Assembly: GCA_037042915.1 (NCBI GenBank)
Contig: CM073196.1
Location: 4,402,001 to 4,466,000 of the forward strand
DNA length: 64,000 nt
Reading direction: 5' to 3'
Origin: Auricularia sp. M13
Lineage: Eukaryota; Basidiomycota; Agaricomycetes; Auriculariales; Auriculariaceae
The translations under genes and the position numbers were made by a program. Positions 45,879 to 57,106 of the stretch are shown piece after piece. A model generated the notes under the pieces. It did not search any database. It was not told the DNA's origin and saw only the letters and a program-made list of their open reading frames with translations. The first letter of the stretch is position 1. The number at the start of each line of letters is the position of its first letter.

Positions 45879-47516
45879 ATGGCCGCCCCTACCGAGCGTG
45901 CTCGGCTGCGCTCTGCAAAAGCGTTCGCCGCTGGACTGCAACCACCAATGTCGCCCTCTATCTGCCCGGTCTGCTTCGTCTTCTTTGTCAAAAAAATCGA
46001 GCCGAATGCAGCCATTACCAAGCTCTTACAGACCAAAGGCCACGAGTTCTGGAATGCTTTGATGGCCTTCGTAGCCTGGGAATGGACTCGCGAGCGCCAG
46101 GACTCTGTCTCAAGATTGCTTGAACGCCAGAACACCCGCTGCGCGAAATGCAAGCCCGCAGGGCACGTCGGGCGCCTTCAGCACGACATTCCCGACGCAG
46201 ACACGTGGTTCGGACTGGTTTTCCAAGTGTCCTGCTCGTGTCTGCACGCTGGTAGTCTAAAGCGGATGGTTCGTGGCACTGGCTTGAGCAGCAAGCATGG
46301 ACGATGGCCGAGTAGTGCTGAGGACCTCTTTCCATACGGTCCAGAACGCACGATCGACGCACTTGTCTCCCAGCTCGACACGTATTCCTTTGCGGAAGCC
46401 GTCATTGTCAACCTCGTGTCACTCCAGCGGTCTATCACGTTTCCTTTATTATCTAAAGCCATTCATCGCTCGCGCGTCATCGCATCAGTAATCCGCCGCT
46501 TGACGACCTGTATGGCCTCAGTCAACGCCGACCTCGCCCAGCTCCCCCAGCCCGTACCGGAGTCGACGCAGCGGGACGTCCTGCTGCAGCACATCAGACC
46601 ACGCGACGGCGCAGCTCTCATGCTCCACATCATTTCCTTTGGGCCGGATAACCAGCCGAGAGACAAAATGGAGTTCTTCATGTTCGATATTCCAGAGCTA
46701 TTCCAAGCTTTCCATCCGATTGTGTGCTTGCTCTACCAGGATGAGCGCTACAGCTGGATGGCAACACTCGCTAGCCATCTCTGGGTTGGGCTCTCTGAAG
46801 CCGAGCGCGTCGACTTCGGATGCCCAGACCAGCCAGTCTACGGTCGAGAGATCGACTCTTCCGCGTCTCTGAAGGATCCGTATCGCGCGCTACGGTACTT
46901 TCTGGTGCTCCGCAGGACCCTCCACCAGTGCAACGGGCCCGGTTGCGGGAAATTGGTGCGGGACAAGGCGGCGTCTGACAAGTTCTCGCTCTGCGGCAAG
47001 TGTCGCGTCATGCTGTACTGTTCCAAGGAGTGCCAGAAGGCCGACTGGAATCGCTCGCCTTTCCCGCACAAGGACATCTGCGATATGCTCCAGGAGCTCT
47101 ACACGTTTGCGTCCGTCGACGCGTCCATGTCGATGGATGAATTCTCCGATGCCTGTCGCTCGCATGCATTCCCGCTGGAACGCGTCGATCGTCTTATTAC
47201 TTGGGCGTCGGACGGAAAGACGGAAAGCAATTACGCTGGGGGCATGAGGCTCATTATGGAGCCCCCACCGCAGTACAAGCCGCGTACGTTGTTCTTGCGC
47301 TGAGTGCGATTACGATACTTACTGAATATAGGAGTGGAAGTTCTCGAGGTGGAGGGTATCGACCCCGCCGAGGGAGGGAATTACTACGCTGTCTCCGTGC
47401 CGCGGACAGCAGATGGGAAGGTCATGTCACAGAGTGAACTAGACGCTGTGATGCTGAAGGTCAAGGAGAATATGGCAGTCCAGGGGTTTGAGGTTGAATT
47501 TCTGCCATATCCTTGA
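45879..47516 (+). CDS. MYND zinc-finger protein 3
   Basis: Exons 45879-47283 and 47332-47516 (48-nt intron, GTACGT...ATAG, phase 1) encode 529 aa. The start is MAAPTERARLRSAKAF. The N-terminal region has ICPVCF, KGHEFWNALMAFVAWEW and CAKC. The middle is helical (FPYGPERTIDALVSQL, VIRRLTTCMA). The MYND finger sits at about 351-400 with complete ligands (CNGPGCGKLV, CGKCRVMLYCSKECQKADW, FPHKDIC). It is followed by FPLERVDRLITWASDGK and YAGGM. The last exon encodes a conserved ~60-residue tail ending VMLKVKENMAVQGFEV. MYND 4 at 48.6 kb is a close tandem paralogue, with a fragment of a third copy between them. Its partner and role are unknown; MYND fingers are protein-interaction modules. Confidence 0.9.
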
Positions 47517-47613
47517 TTTCCTTGCTTGTGCCAAAAGCCTTGTTGTCCGTAAATTTTTTGCTAGACCCCGTAGAAGCTGGTCTACAAGGAATGTCATTTT
47601 GCACATGATTTGA
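47517..47613. other. 3' flank of MYND 3
   Basis: Short non-coding spacer before the gene fragment. Confidence 0.4.
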
Positions 47614-47720
47614 TCCGAATGGCTCGCGGTACCGGCTTGAGGAGCAAGCATGGGCGATGGCCAAGTACTGCTGAGGAACCTGTTCCCATACGGTCCAGAA
47701 CGCACGATCGACGCTCTTGG
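47614..47720 (+). pseudogene. Fragment of a MYND-family gene
   Basis: About 107 bp closely matching the middle of exon 1 of MYND 3 (about 46,263-46,370) and MYND 4 (about 48,987-49,094), around the AAGCATGG...GATGGCC and CGATCGACGC tracts. Nothing recognisable from the family flanks it. Its sequence mixes features of both neighbours. It is a relic of a third tandem copy or of unequal exchange. Confidence 0.8.
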
Positions 47721-48603
47721 ATCCACAACCCCCGCTTTGGACCTCCTCAGAAGCTTGTGCCTCACTATTTGAAGGGTTGATTTCGTCGCCATGAGCAGCG
47801 AAGATGGTTGCGTTAAAATATTGATATGAAAGTGGGAAGCGTCCTAGGCTCTTCTGCATGCTGCACTCTCATTTCGCAACAGGATATGAGTGTCGAAACA
47901 AAATACTCGAACACGTAAAAATCTCAGTACTGAGCCAGACCTTGAATCATCACCGTGACAGAAACAGAACATCGCGATATGTACGCTTGTTCACTGCTGC
48001 ATCCATTGTGGGCTGTCGATATAGCGTGTTCTTTGAGTACTACGGAGATCCTGTTCAGGCGAGAACAGCAGGCCAATAAACGAACGGGGAGCCAGTCGGT
48101 ACCCCAAGGCGGCGCACAGGCACACGCGTATGGCACATACAGTGGAAAAAGCAAAGAAGAGCAACGGAGCGGAGTTCGCCGTATCGGCCCATCAGTACTC
48201 ATGATCAGTACTCAGTCCAAACTCAGTCCCGGGCAGTAAATAGACGCGCATTGCGCCTGAGTGTGAGCACTCAAACCTTCTGTGCTTAAGCAAAGTATGA
48301 AATCGAGTGGCGGGCGCCCTGATATATCCAACGACTCTTGATTTCTAAGAAAATTCAGATTGATTGCACAGGACTCCAAGTTTTACATAGGGTAATATGT
48401 TGCTACCGGGGCCCACCAGACTCTATTTCCACCAGAAATTTGGCAGAATAGGGTACTATATCTTACTGTCTTTAGAATTTCGAAAAGGCCCGAGACATCA
48501 GTTCAACTCCGCACCGGCTCTCTTCTCCATTGTCTTGACTCTTGGCTCTGACGAGCGCGTCGTTCTCCCATTGAAGGCCTGCCGTCTCTTTGCGTCATTC
48601 GAT
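47721..48603. other. Intergenic, upstream of MYND 4
   Basis: No gene seen. The frame of MYND 4 is open upstream to 48397, but conservation starts at the ATG at 48604. Confidence 0.45.
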
Positions 48604-50236
48604 ATGATCACCGCTACCGAGCGCGCTCAAATGCGCTCCGCAACAGCGTATGCCGCAGGCTTACATCCACCAGCGTCGCCCTCTATATGCCCTATATGCT
48701 TCGTCTCCTTTGCCAAACAAATCGTGCCGAATGCAGCCATTACCAAGCTCTTACAGATCAAAGGCCACGAGTTCTGGAACGCCATGATGGCGTTTGTAGC
48801 CTTGGATTGGACTCGCGAGCGCCAGGATGCTGTCTCCCGTTTACTCGGACGCCAGCACTCTCGTTGCACGAAGTGCAAACACGCAGGACACTTTGGTCGT
48901 CTTCAACAGGCCGTTCCCGACGCAGACACCTGGTTTGGACTGGTTTTCCAGGTGTCCTGCTCGTGTTTGCACGCTGGTAGTGTGAACCGGATGGCTCGCC
49001 GTGGCGCCTTCAGGGGCAAGCATGGGCGCTGGCCAACTAGTCCTGAGGACCTCTTCCCGTACGGTCCTGAGCTCACAATCGACGCACTCGTCTCCCAAAT
49101 CGGCACCTTTTCCTTTGTCCAGGCCATCCTTATCGACCTCGTGGCACTCCAGCGCTCCATCACATTCCCTTTGTTATTGAAGGCTGTCCATCGCTCGCGC
49201 ATCATCGCGTCCGTTATCCGCCGCTTTACGACGTGTAATACCGCAATCAACGCCGACCTCTCTAAGCGTCGTCAGCCCGTCGCCGAGTCCACGCAGCGCG
49301 ATATCGCTCTGCGGCACATCAGGCATTGCGAGGCCACGATTCTCATGCTGCACGCTATTGCGTTCGGGCCTGGCAGCCAGCCGAACGACAAAAGAGAGTA
49401 CTTCATCTTCGATGTTCGCGAGCTGTTCCGAACCTTCCACCCACTCGTGTGCTTGCTCTACAAGGACGAGCGCTACAGCTGGACGGCGACGCTCGCCAGC
49501 CATTTCTGGGTCTGGCTCTCTGACTCGGAGCGCGTCGCCGTAGGATGCCCGAACCCGCCGTTCTACGGGCGCGAAATCGACTCTTCCGAATGCCTCAGCG
49601 ACCCATACTGGGCCCTGCGGTATTTTCTCTCGCTGCGCCCCACTCGCGATCGGTGTAACGGACCTGAGTGCGGCAAACTGGTGCGCGACAAGACGGCGTC
49701 CGATACGTTCTCGCTCTGCGGCAAGTGTCGTGTCATGCTTTACTGTTCTAAGGAGTGCCAGACTGCGGACTGGAAGCGAACGCCGTTCCCACACCGGCAG
49801 GTCTGCGATATGCTGCAGGAGCTCTATACCTTCGCATCTTTGGATCCGTCTATGTCCTGGGAGGCTTTCACTGACGGATGCCGTGCGCACGCGTTCCCGT
49901 TGCAGCGCGTTGACTATCTCATTACGTGGGCGACGGACGGAAAGACGAAAAGCGACTACGCCGGCGGAATGCAGATATTCATAAAGCCTCGGAATTTTGA
50001 ACCGCGTATGTGATTCTTGGGACAAGTGGGACGAAGATACTTACTCTATTTTAGAGGTGAAGCATCTCGAAATGGTGAACAGCGACTCTGGTCAGCGCGG
50101 GGCATTCTACGAGGTGCGCGTACCTCCCACCGCGGATGGTCAGGTCATGTCACAAGAAGAACTTCATACCGCGATGCACAAGGTCAAAGAAGAACTGGCG
50201 GTGGACGGGCTGGACATTACGTGGGGATTTATCTGA
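48604..50236 (+). CDS. MYND zinc-finger protein 4
   Basis: Exons 48604-50005 and 50055-50236 (49-nt intron, GTATGT...TTAG, phase 1) encode 527 aa. Start MITATERAQMRSAT, chosen by alignment with MYND 3. Family features in order: ICPICF, KGHEFWNAMMAFVALDW, CTKC; FPYGPELTIDALVSQ; MYND finger at about 353-403 (CNGPECGKLV, CGKCRVMLYCSKECQTADW, FPHRQVC); FPLQRVDYLITWATDGK; YAGGM; and a C-terminal exon with HKVKEELAVDGLDI. All metal ligands are intact. It is the closest relative of MYND 3 in the window and lies head-to-tail 1.1 kb downstream. The duplicated block includes part of the upstream region, so regulation may also be shared. Confidence 0.9.
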
Positions 50237-50796
50237 CTTTCTGTCTTCCGCTAACAAATCGCTTTGTGCACGGAATGTCAGTGTATTTCCACTCACCGCA
50301 TAACCAAAGATTTATACCGCGAAGGACTAGCCTGTTTACGTACTTTGAGCTACCGAGTAGATGCTCCTGATGGCAGGAGGGAATCCGATTGAGGGCACGC
50401 AGCGCCGATCCTCGCATCATGCAGGCTCATTACATTGGCAAGTGATGACCTTGCCAATTTTCCCTGCTAGCCTTGTGCTCATTGCGAGACGCGAGGAGCG
50501 CTGTCCTATATGGTAAATCTCCGAGTAACCAGTCGCCGCGCTTGCCAGCGTATCGGTGTTCTCAAACGTCGTCCAGCTGCTCTTCAAGACCAAAGTACAA
50601 CTCCGGACTGGTCGTGGCTATCCCTATCCCATTTTGTGACGATAATCTTTCCTATTTGCGTGACGGATCGGCGGTATCGTAGTGAGCATCTGTGGCGGTG
50701 CGACGCAACCGCGCGTTGCCCATTTGTATTTCTTTTCTTTGCTCCCTTTTCATCACCCGCCGGCGCTACTCCTTGCCTGCGCACCCATTCCCACTC
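50237..50796. other. Intergenic, no gene seen
   Basis: 560 bp holding the end of MYND 4 transcription and the promoter of the membrane-protein gene. No TATA box stands out. Confidence 0.45.
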
Positions 50797-51999
50797 ATGG
50801 CGTCCCAGCAAGCTCGTCCATGGCTCAGATCAGTGCGTCTGGACGATTTTCACAATACCAGAACTACTTGCTTACGAGCCTGAGTAGAGCGCACTTGTAG
50901 TCGTCCTTGCAGTCCTATCATCGAGCTGCCTCGCTGCCACAACGTGCGCCGAACAAGTCCAGGCTGCTGTCAAGACCGTCACGGGCGACGGTGTTGGCGT
51001 CTCGTGCTGCAAGCCCGACTCGGCGGACTGCAGGCTCAGCATCATTGGAGACTGTGCGTACCTAGCAGCTATGACATCTGAACGTTCACACTGATCTTGT
51101 CCGCAGGCGACGACGAGTACTCGACCTGGGGATGGTGCCTGGGCGCAGGCACCTCGCGCGCATGCGCCATATCGTACGGCCCGGACGCCGACGCGCCATG
51201 CGGCGCCTACGACGGCCCTGCTGGACCCACCGTCGGCATGTCGCCCATTGCAAGCGGTTACAAGGTCGCATTGCAGAGCGCGCAGATCCAGAGCGCGCTG
51301 CGGACAAACTGGGCGCGACTTTCCACTCTATCCGACGCGGGGCTCTGCTGCTCGGCGGCGGACGTGCAGGACGCCGCGCCGTGTCACGTCGGCAAGGTGC
51401 TCTTGCTCTCGCAGAACCCCTGCAATGACGGCGAGTACGAGTTCAAGTGCTTCGGCACGGCAACACACGGGCTATGTACGGCGTTCAGCAATGAGAAGAA
51501 CACAACGGAAATCGGGCAGTACTACTTCGTCAACTTCGACGAGAACGTCCCGTCTCCCTCACAGTCCGCTGCCCCCTCGCCAACACCCTCGCCGAACTCG
51601 CCAATACCCTCGCCGAAGAAGTCTAGCACGAACGCCGCAGCCATCGCTGCCCCCGTTGTGCTCGTTGTTCTTCTCGCCATTGCCGTCGCTGCGTTTCTCA
51701 CCCTGCGTCGAAGGCGTCGAGCTGCACGCGCCGCTGCTCATATCACTTCTCCTCACCCCTTCGTCGCACCGTCTGTCGCGCACGCAACAGGAGGTTCGCC
51801 TACGATAGCGGGTTGGCCGGAGTCGTCAACAGCGCTTCCGATGACCCAGTTCGGCGACTCGCCTGCTAGTTCCCATGTCATGGCGGGCGGGAAGCTTGCG
51901 CGACTGTATCAGCAGGATTCTGAAGCAGGTGCCGGGGAGCCGCAGCTCCCGCCGTACAGTCTGCATCCCGCGGACCAGGCAACCTTCGCACGTCGTTGA
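50797..51999 (+). CDS. Type I membrane protein with cysteine-rich ectodomain and LPxY tail
   Basis: Exons 50797-50832, 50888-51053 and 51107-51999 (introns 55 and 53 nt) join in frame to 364 aa. MASQQARPWLR plus SALVVVLAVLSSSCLAAT forms a signal peptide across the first intron. The ectodomain (about 30-205) has many cysteines (VSCCKPDSADC, WGWCLGAG, LCCSA, NPCNDGEYEFKC). A Ser/Pro stalk (SPTPSPNSPIPSPKK) leads to one membrane helix (about 242-267) and a basic stop-transfer RRRRR. The cytoplasmic tail ends EPQLPPYSLHPADQ. The LPxY core recurs in the decayed copy at 52.5 kb and the partial gene at the window end. LPxY/PPxY motifs are bound by WW domains of Nedd4/Rsp5 ligases, so ubiquitin-driven sorting is a reasonable inference. 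The ectodomain family is not recognised. Confidence 0.8.
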
Positions 52000-52447
52000 A
52001 CACGACGTTCCGCGTTGCTCATTCATTATCATTCATTATCTATATTGTACATCTTAAGTTTTAACCACTACCTTTCAGCCTATATTGGCATCTATTGAAT
52101 CTCACACATCCAGAATCTTCACCTGGCTGCGAATCTACATATTCTCCCAATCCAGTATCGTGGTTATGCATAAGGACGGCGCCACGTGAAAGCATACTCC
52201 GATGAGCAGTGCGCCAAATATGCATCCGCGTACTGCTGAGGCCGTTATGCGACGAGCAGTATATTTAGAGCGAGGCGGAAACCGTCGCAAATGAATAATG
52301 CGCTGGTGTACGACCAGTCTCCCACATCTCTAACGTCTCAAACACGAGGAAGGCATTCCCATATCAGTATCAACTCAATCCCTCTTTTCTGTGAGAAAGA
52401 TGGTCTCAGCGGCTTAGCTTTGCTACGAAGAACACGCAGCTTCGTCA
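52000..52447. other. Intergenic, no gene seen
   Basis: AT-richer 3' flank of the membrane-protein gene. Confidence 0.4.
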
Positions 52448-52870
52448 ATGCTCAGGCTTGATCGGACTCGCCGATTCAAATTGCCACTAGTGTTGCATTC
52501 TTCGCACGTCGACCTGGCGACCATCGTCGCGCCCGTCTCAGCCGGCGTGCTGGATCTGCCAGGCTCTTGGCATCGCCTTGTTCTTCTGACTCCGCCGCCA
52601 TCGAGCGGCGAGAAGCGCTGGACCGACTCTCTATCGCCCTTTGTGAGCCATCACGCGACTCCCACATCGGCTAACAGCGTCGCGGCACTAGCCAAGGCAT
52701 CTGTAAGGCAGAAGCCACTGCCTGTGATACCGCTTGAAGGCCAACTTGAAGAGCAAGCTGTAGCGGAGGATCACAGCGACAGCCTTACACCGCGAAATCG
52801 CGTCGCCGTGGATGTTGATTCCGACTTAAAGACGCAGCTGCCGTCTTATAGTCGGCATCCCGAACATTGA
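52448..52870 (+). pseudogene. Decayed relative of the LPxY-tailed membrane proteins
   Basis: The frame ends in a tail with KTQLPSYSRHPEH, like the tails of the neighbour (EPQLPPYSLHP) and the window-end gene (EPQLPTYSMYS). The membrane helix sits in another frame at 52563-52608. It reads ALGIALFF, a TGA stop, then LRRHRA, mirroring LGIAFFMWRRRHA of the window-end gene, with the Trp codon replaced by TGA. A stop and a frameshift therefore separate helix and tail. No signal peptide or ectodomain is evident upstream. I read it as a truncated pseudogene; a short intact intracellular protein is the alternative. Confidence 0.6.
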
Positions 52871-53503
52871 TAGCGCGTCCGTTGTGTCGGTTGTGAGCCT
52901 TCTGAGCCTCTACTTTGAGCTGGACTTGTTATTCATAGAACGAAGGCTCCGTTGTAATGAATGCGGCGAGACTGAAAGCTCTGATTGCGCTGCCAGGCAG
53001 TGAGAAACCCTCGGAGAACGAACAGGATGACGCTGGTGAGGTCGTCGTTCAGCGCCGCGGCAGAGCAGGACATTTCCAGTCAGATTCTGCGTGCACTGGC
53101 ATCCCACCTCCGCGTCAACGAGATTCTGAGCGCCCTACGGTGAGCGCGCAGATGCTCCAGTGCAGAACGCCCTCCAGAGCACAAACCCGCGACGTCGCGC
53201 GCGTCGGGACGGCGCAGGGTCAACGTCCGAAGAGGCGCCGGCGGCCGCACGTGATGGGATGAGGGATATGAGCCATGTCACGCCCGAGAATACGAGGTAC
53301 GGCTTGATGCAGATAAGAGGCTCTTTGGCGTTGGTCAACCGAGGTGCGGGAAAACGCGGCTAAGCACAGTGACGAGCGAACGGCGGTACGCTGTCCAAAC
53401 ATGCACGCTGGCACGAGAGCGAACGGGCGAATGCACAAGCGCTTCGTTTATCATAGTCAGGACGAGCAACCACAGCAGCCGCGTCCGAGTCCGAGTCCGA
53501 GCA

Positions 53504-53513
53504 CAAATATTTG
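53504..53513. repeat. CAAATATTTG palindrome, copy 1
   Basis: Preceded by CCGAGTCCGAGCA and followed by CCCTCGG. The same context recurs at the other two copies. Confidence 0.6.
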
Positions 53514-53863
53514 CCCTCGGTGCCCTGTCTTCCAGTGGGTGCAGAACCGCATTCAATGCAGTTTCAGGGGCCCGAGCGAGGCATCCAATTTGGGCGAGAA
53601 CGGCCGGTCTGGCTCTCACTAGTCCTGGCAGCAGTCACTGGGAATTCGAAAGAATGGAGGAGACTCGGCTGTCAGTGCCATGGATGTGTGAGATAAGATA
53701 TCTGAGCAGCTTGCCGTGGAGGGAACCGGCTGAGACTCGGAGGCAGGATAGAGATGGGATTCTTTAAGTTGATACAGCGCATCTTGGATGGGTAGGTCGC
53801 ACATGAGTCTGGCTGGCCGAAAAGACTGACTCGGATGAACAGCAGCCGCTCCGCCCTGAAGCG

Positions 53864-53873
53864 CAAATATTTG
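53864..53873. repeat. CAAATATTTG palindrome, copy 2
   Basis: Context GAAGCG before and CCCTGG after, related to copies 1 and 3. Confidence 0.6.
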
Positions 53874-54533
53874 CCCTGGTGGCACAGGCAAAGTTGCAAT
53901 TTGAAGCAATCGACGCGGGGCCTGAGGACCTACGCTTGCGGGAACGACTGCTGCAGAGAGTGTTCCAGTTGAAGCACAGTCGGGGAGATCTCAGGAAACG
54001 GTCGGCAATTCGGCTGGCAGCGCATGGACGCGGGTGTCCGTTGGAAAGACAGAGGTCGATATCCGACGTATGTAGCTGGCCGTTGCTGCTGAGAGGCGGT
54101 ACCGACGCGAGCTTTAACTTTTTCCAGCCCTAGAGCTCACCGGAAGACAGACTTCCTCGCAGTGAAAATGTATGCAGAGAGCCTCACAGGGCGCAGATGG
54201 CAAGCAAATCTTGGGGACTGCACCCGGTAAGCATAGCCGTGTCGAAGCACCGATCAGGTGTCTGGGGGATCGCTCTACGGGCTTTGAGCAGTGAGAATAC
54301 CCGTCGCAGTTCTACAGTGTGCACAGAGCATTCGGGTTAAGACCTCAGTGAGAAGGAGGACGGAAAAGCCAGTAATATCGCTCGGCAGTAGGCTGAGCCA
54401 CCCAATTGCCGGCGGGACGTACAGCTGGAACGTGTCAGCACAGTACTTGATTGGGCCGTCGTTCCTCAGGTCTGAGTCTAACTTAGCAGATGGAGGAAGG
54501 ACAGCACCCGGTCTCCGAGTCAGAGCCCGAGCG

Positions 54534-54543
54534 CAAATATTTG
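54534..54543. repeat. CAAATATTTG palindrome, copy 3
   Basis: Preceded by GAGCCCGAGCG and followed by CTCCTCAGG. Confidence 0.6.
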
Positions 54544-54827
54544 CTCCTCAGGCTGGCCGTCCAATGTTACGCGGAACCGTACAGTCAGCGGGAGCCCGAG
54601 ACGGGTGTCTGAATCCGTCCGAGACGGTTGCGATCCGTCCAGGTTCGCAGTGGACACAGCAACGGTTCGGACAACTGGCAGGACGAATTCGCACGGCAGC
54701 CGCCGCGGTACCCGCGAGAGCCATGGGCAGTCCGTCTGTGCGTCGCCATCCTTCGCCGCCGCAGAGTGCTGCGTGAACAAAGTGGACGAGGGAATCGTAG
54801 AGAGTGACTAGTCGGCGAGTTTCAGAG

Positions 54828-55400
54828 TTGGCCGACGATTCGAGTTGCACGGTGCCGAGTCCGCTGCCCAAATAGTCCCGACTCGGAGGCGAGAGCCTTG
54901 GACAGTCTGTCTGCCCGTGGGTCGCGATCATTCTCGGTCGCGGTGGGAGATGGTAACACGGTCGGCGATATCGCAGTGAATGGTCGGCAGTTCGGTTGCC
55001 AGTCTAAGTGTGCGGGAAAGTAGAAGGTCGGCTGCAGCCCAAAGAAGGGCAATCGTCACCCGCTATGGAATGACTATGCTTAGCGGTCGTCCTGATTTAC
55101 CTTCGGCGCGCCCACACCGCAACTCAGCCGAGGACTCGCACGCAGGACTTCTCTCCCGTCTGGCATCTGACTCTGGAAACCAGGCGCCCATGGGTAAGCT
55201 TGATGCGGTAGCGCCAGGAGGATCATGCACTCGTCCACGCGAGTTTCGCATTTCGAAGTTCCCACAGCGCGTGAGGCAGAAGCAGAAGGCGAATGTTGCT
55301 CAGGGACGAGTCAGAGCCAGGTACGGCGGTCGTAATCGTATCCAGGGTCGGCTCGTTGCAGATTTAATCCGAGATACGAACTTACTGAAGAAGACCTTTA
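54828..55400 (+). repeat. Tandem duplication, first copy
   Basis: Matching landmarks lie ~697 bp downstream: GGTAACACGGTCGGCGATAT at 54,951 and 55,648, and GGAAACCAGGCGCCCATGGG at 55,176 and 55,874. The last ~225 bp of the two copies are about 90% identical by eye. Confidence 0.8.
55064..55174 (+). repeat. Segment inverted relative to the second copy
   Basis: Reads in the opposite orientation to 55734-55863 (TTAGCGGTCGTCCTGATTT here, its complement there), while the sequence on both sides is collinear. Confidence 0.75.
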
Positions 55401-55539
55401 GTGGGTGTAAAGGTCGAGCACAACGCCTGAATCCATCGCAATTAGTAACGGCCGTAGACAGCATGAGTCTAGTCCTTCCTGCCGCTGTGAGCAAGTTTAA
55501 TGGTAACGGTGAAGCAAGCAGCGACATTGCGGAGAGTCC

Positions 55540-56102
55540 AACGGTCGGCGACTGCGGGTTTCGTGCGCGGTACCGAGTCCGATTCCAAGGCGAGAGGCAT
55601 GGACACTCTGGACGGGAGCCGCTATCCCTCCCGGACGCGATGGGAAATGGTAACACGGTCGGCGATATCGCAGTGAATGGTCGGCAGTTCGGTTGCCAGT
55701 GTCCGGGGGCTGAGACTGAGGTGCATCGATATAAGATGTCAGACGGGAGAGAAGGAGAAGTGTTGCGCGAGTCCCCTCGAGAGCATCGGAGCCTTGTAAG
55801 TATAGAGATGCGGGCGCGCCGAAAGGCAAATCAGGACGACCGCTAAGCGTGATCCTTCCATATGGAGTGACGATCGGAAACCAGGCGCCCATGGGTAGGC
55901 TCGATGCGGTAGCGCCAGGAGGATCATGCACTCGTCCACGCGAGCTTCGCAGTTCGAAGTTCCACAGCGCGTGAGGCGGAAGCAGAAGGCGTAAGTTGCT
56001 CAGGGACGAGTCAGAGCCAGGCACGTCGGTCGTAATTGTATCCAGGGTCGGCCCGCTGCAGCTTTAATCCGAGATACGAACTTACCCACTGAAGAAGCCC
56101 TT
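55540..56102 (+). repeat. Tandem duplication, second copy
   Basis: Direct repeat of 54828-55400 at ~697-bp spacing, carrying the inverted segment 55734-55863. Confidence 0.8.
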
Positions 56103-57106
56103 TAATAATAATCTGCGGTGGGTATACTGTACAGGTCGGTGAGCGCAGAAGAAGGGGCGTCCATATGGCGTTGCGATTTGCGAAGCTCGGCCGTCGATCC
56201 CCTTTGTTCTGTTTCTGTGTGCGAAGGTTGGGACTGCAGCCGGGAAGGTACGCAAACGTGCGCTCACAGGTTCAGCTTTCCCGAGTGCGAGTCCGTACGT
56301 ACGTACCGAGGGGCCTCAGAAGCCAGCGTCGAGAGCCAATGGGTGCGGAATAGCGGTGCGGGGCGATGACCGGCCGGGAGATCCCGCATCTCGTCCTTCT
56401 GCACCCCCACAGCGCCGACGTCGTTCATGTCGGCGTCCGGTCTTCACCCGCGCGCGTATCATAGATCTGGGGCCGGACCATGAACGCCATCTCGAAAGAA
56501 CCAGGAATCCAGATATCATATCGGCTGGCGTGAGCCCACTCACTGCGGGCACTGGAGCACTGGTCACTGGAGCACGGGCCGCGACAATTAAATGGGCTGT
56601 GCCCGGCTTCGAAAATTCATGAAAAAAGTGGTGCGCACGGACCGTCACCTTGTGACCCGAGCCTTGGCTGATAAGCAGCGCAGGGCAACGACAGACGACA
56701 GACGACGGCGAGCGCTCCGTGTGCCTGGATGCTGGGTGTTTACGCTGGTGCAAGAGCGCCGTTTGGTGCCGCGACGAGCTAGTGCAAGTGCAGGACGGTC
56801 GATCACGGACGCACGGGCGATCGGCCAAGTCCGCCTCAGTATCGGCGCGTCCGAGCGAGCTGCGTTCATATCCGGCCGTGCTGCCAATCCAGCCAACATT
56901 TTCCCGCCTGCCCGGGCGCAGTCCGCGCCCGCTCCAGTCAGACTTCATAAGCAGTCCCCCTTTGTTTGGCCCCCGGCTGCCTTTGCTCTCGCATGCCCCT
57001 CCCGCGCCCGAGTTTGAGTTTGAGCAGCCTCCATGACCGCCAGGCAGGCCACGGCGTCTGGATATTGTAAAGGTATTTACGCCCGCCCGGCTTCCTTCCT
57101 TCGCTG
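56103..57106. other. Intergenic, upstream of the membrane-protein gene
   Basis: No supported gene. Frames up to 210 codons on both strands show no domain. Confidence 0.4.

Larger units (their letters stand above)
52871..54827. other. Repeat-rich gene-poor region
   Basis: No gene. It contains three dispersed copies of a GCAAATATTTGC-centred motif, annotated separately, and many small frames without domains. Confidence 0.4.

Noticed and set aside
56316-56948. 210-codon minus-strand frame
   Set aside because: Arg/Ser-rich without domains; overlapping plus-strand frames are equally open.
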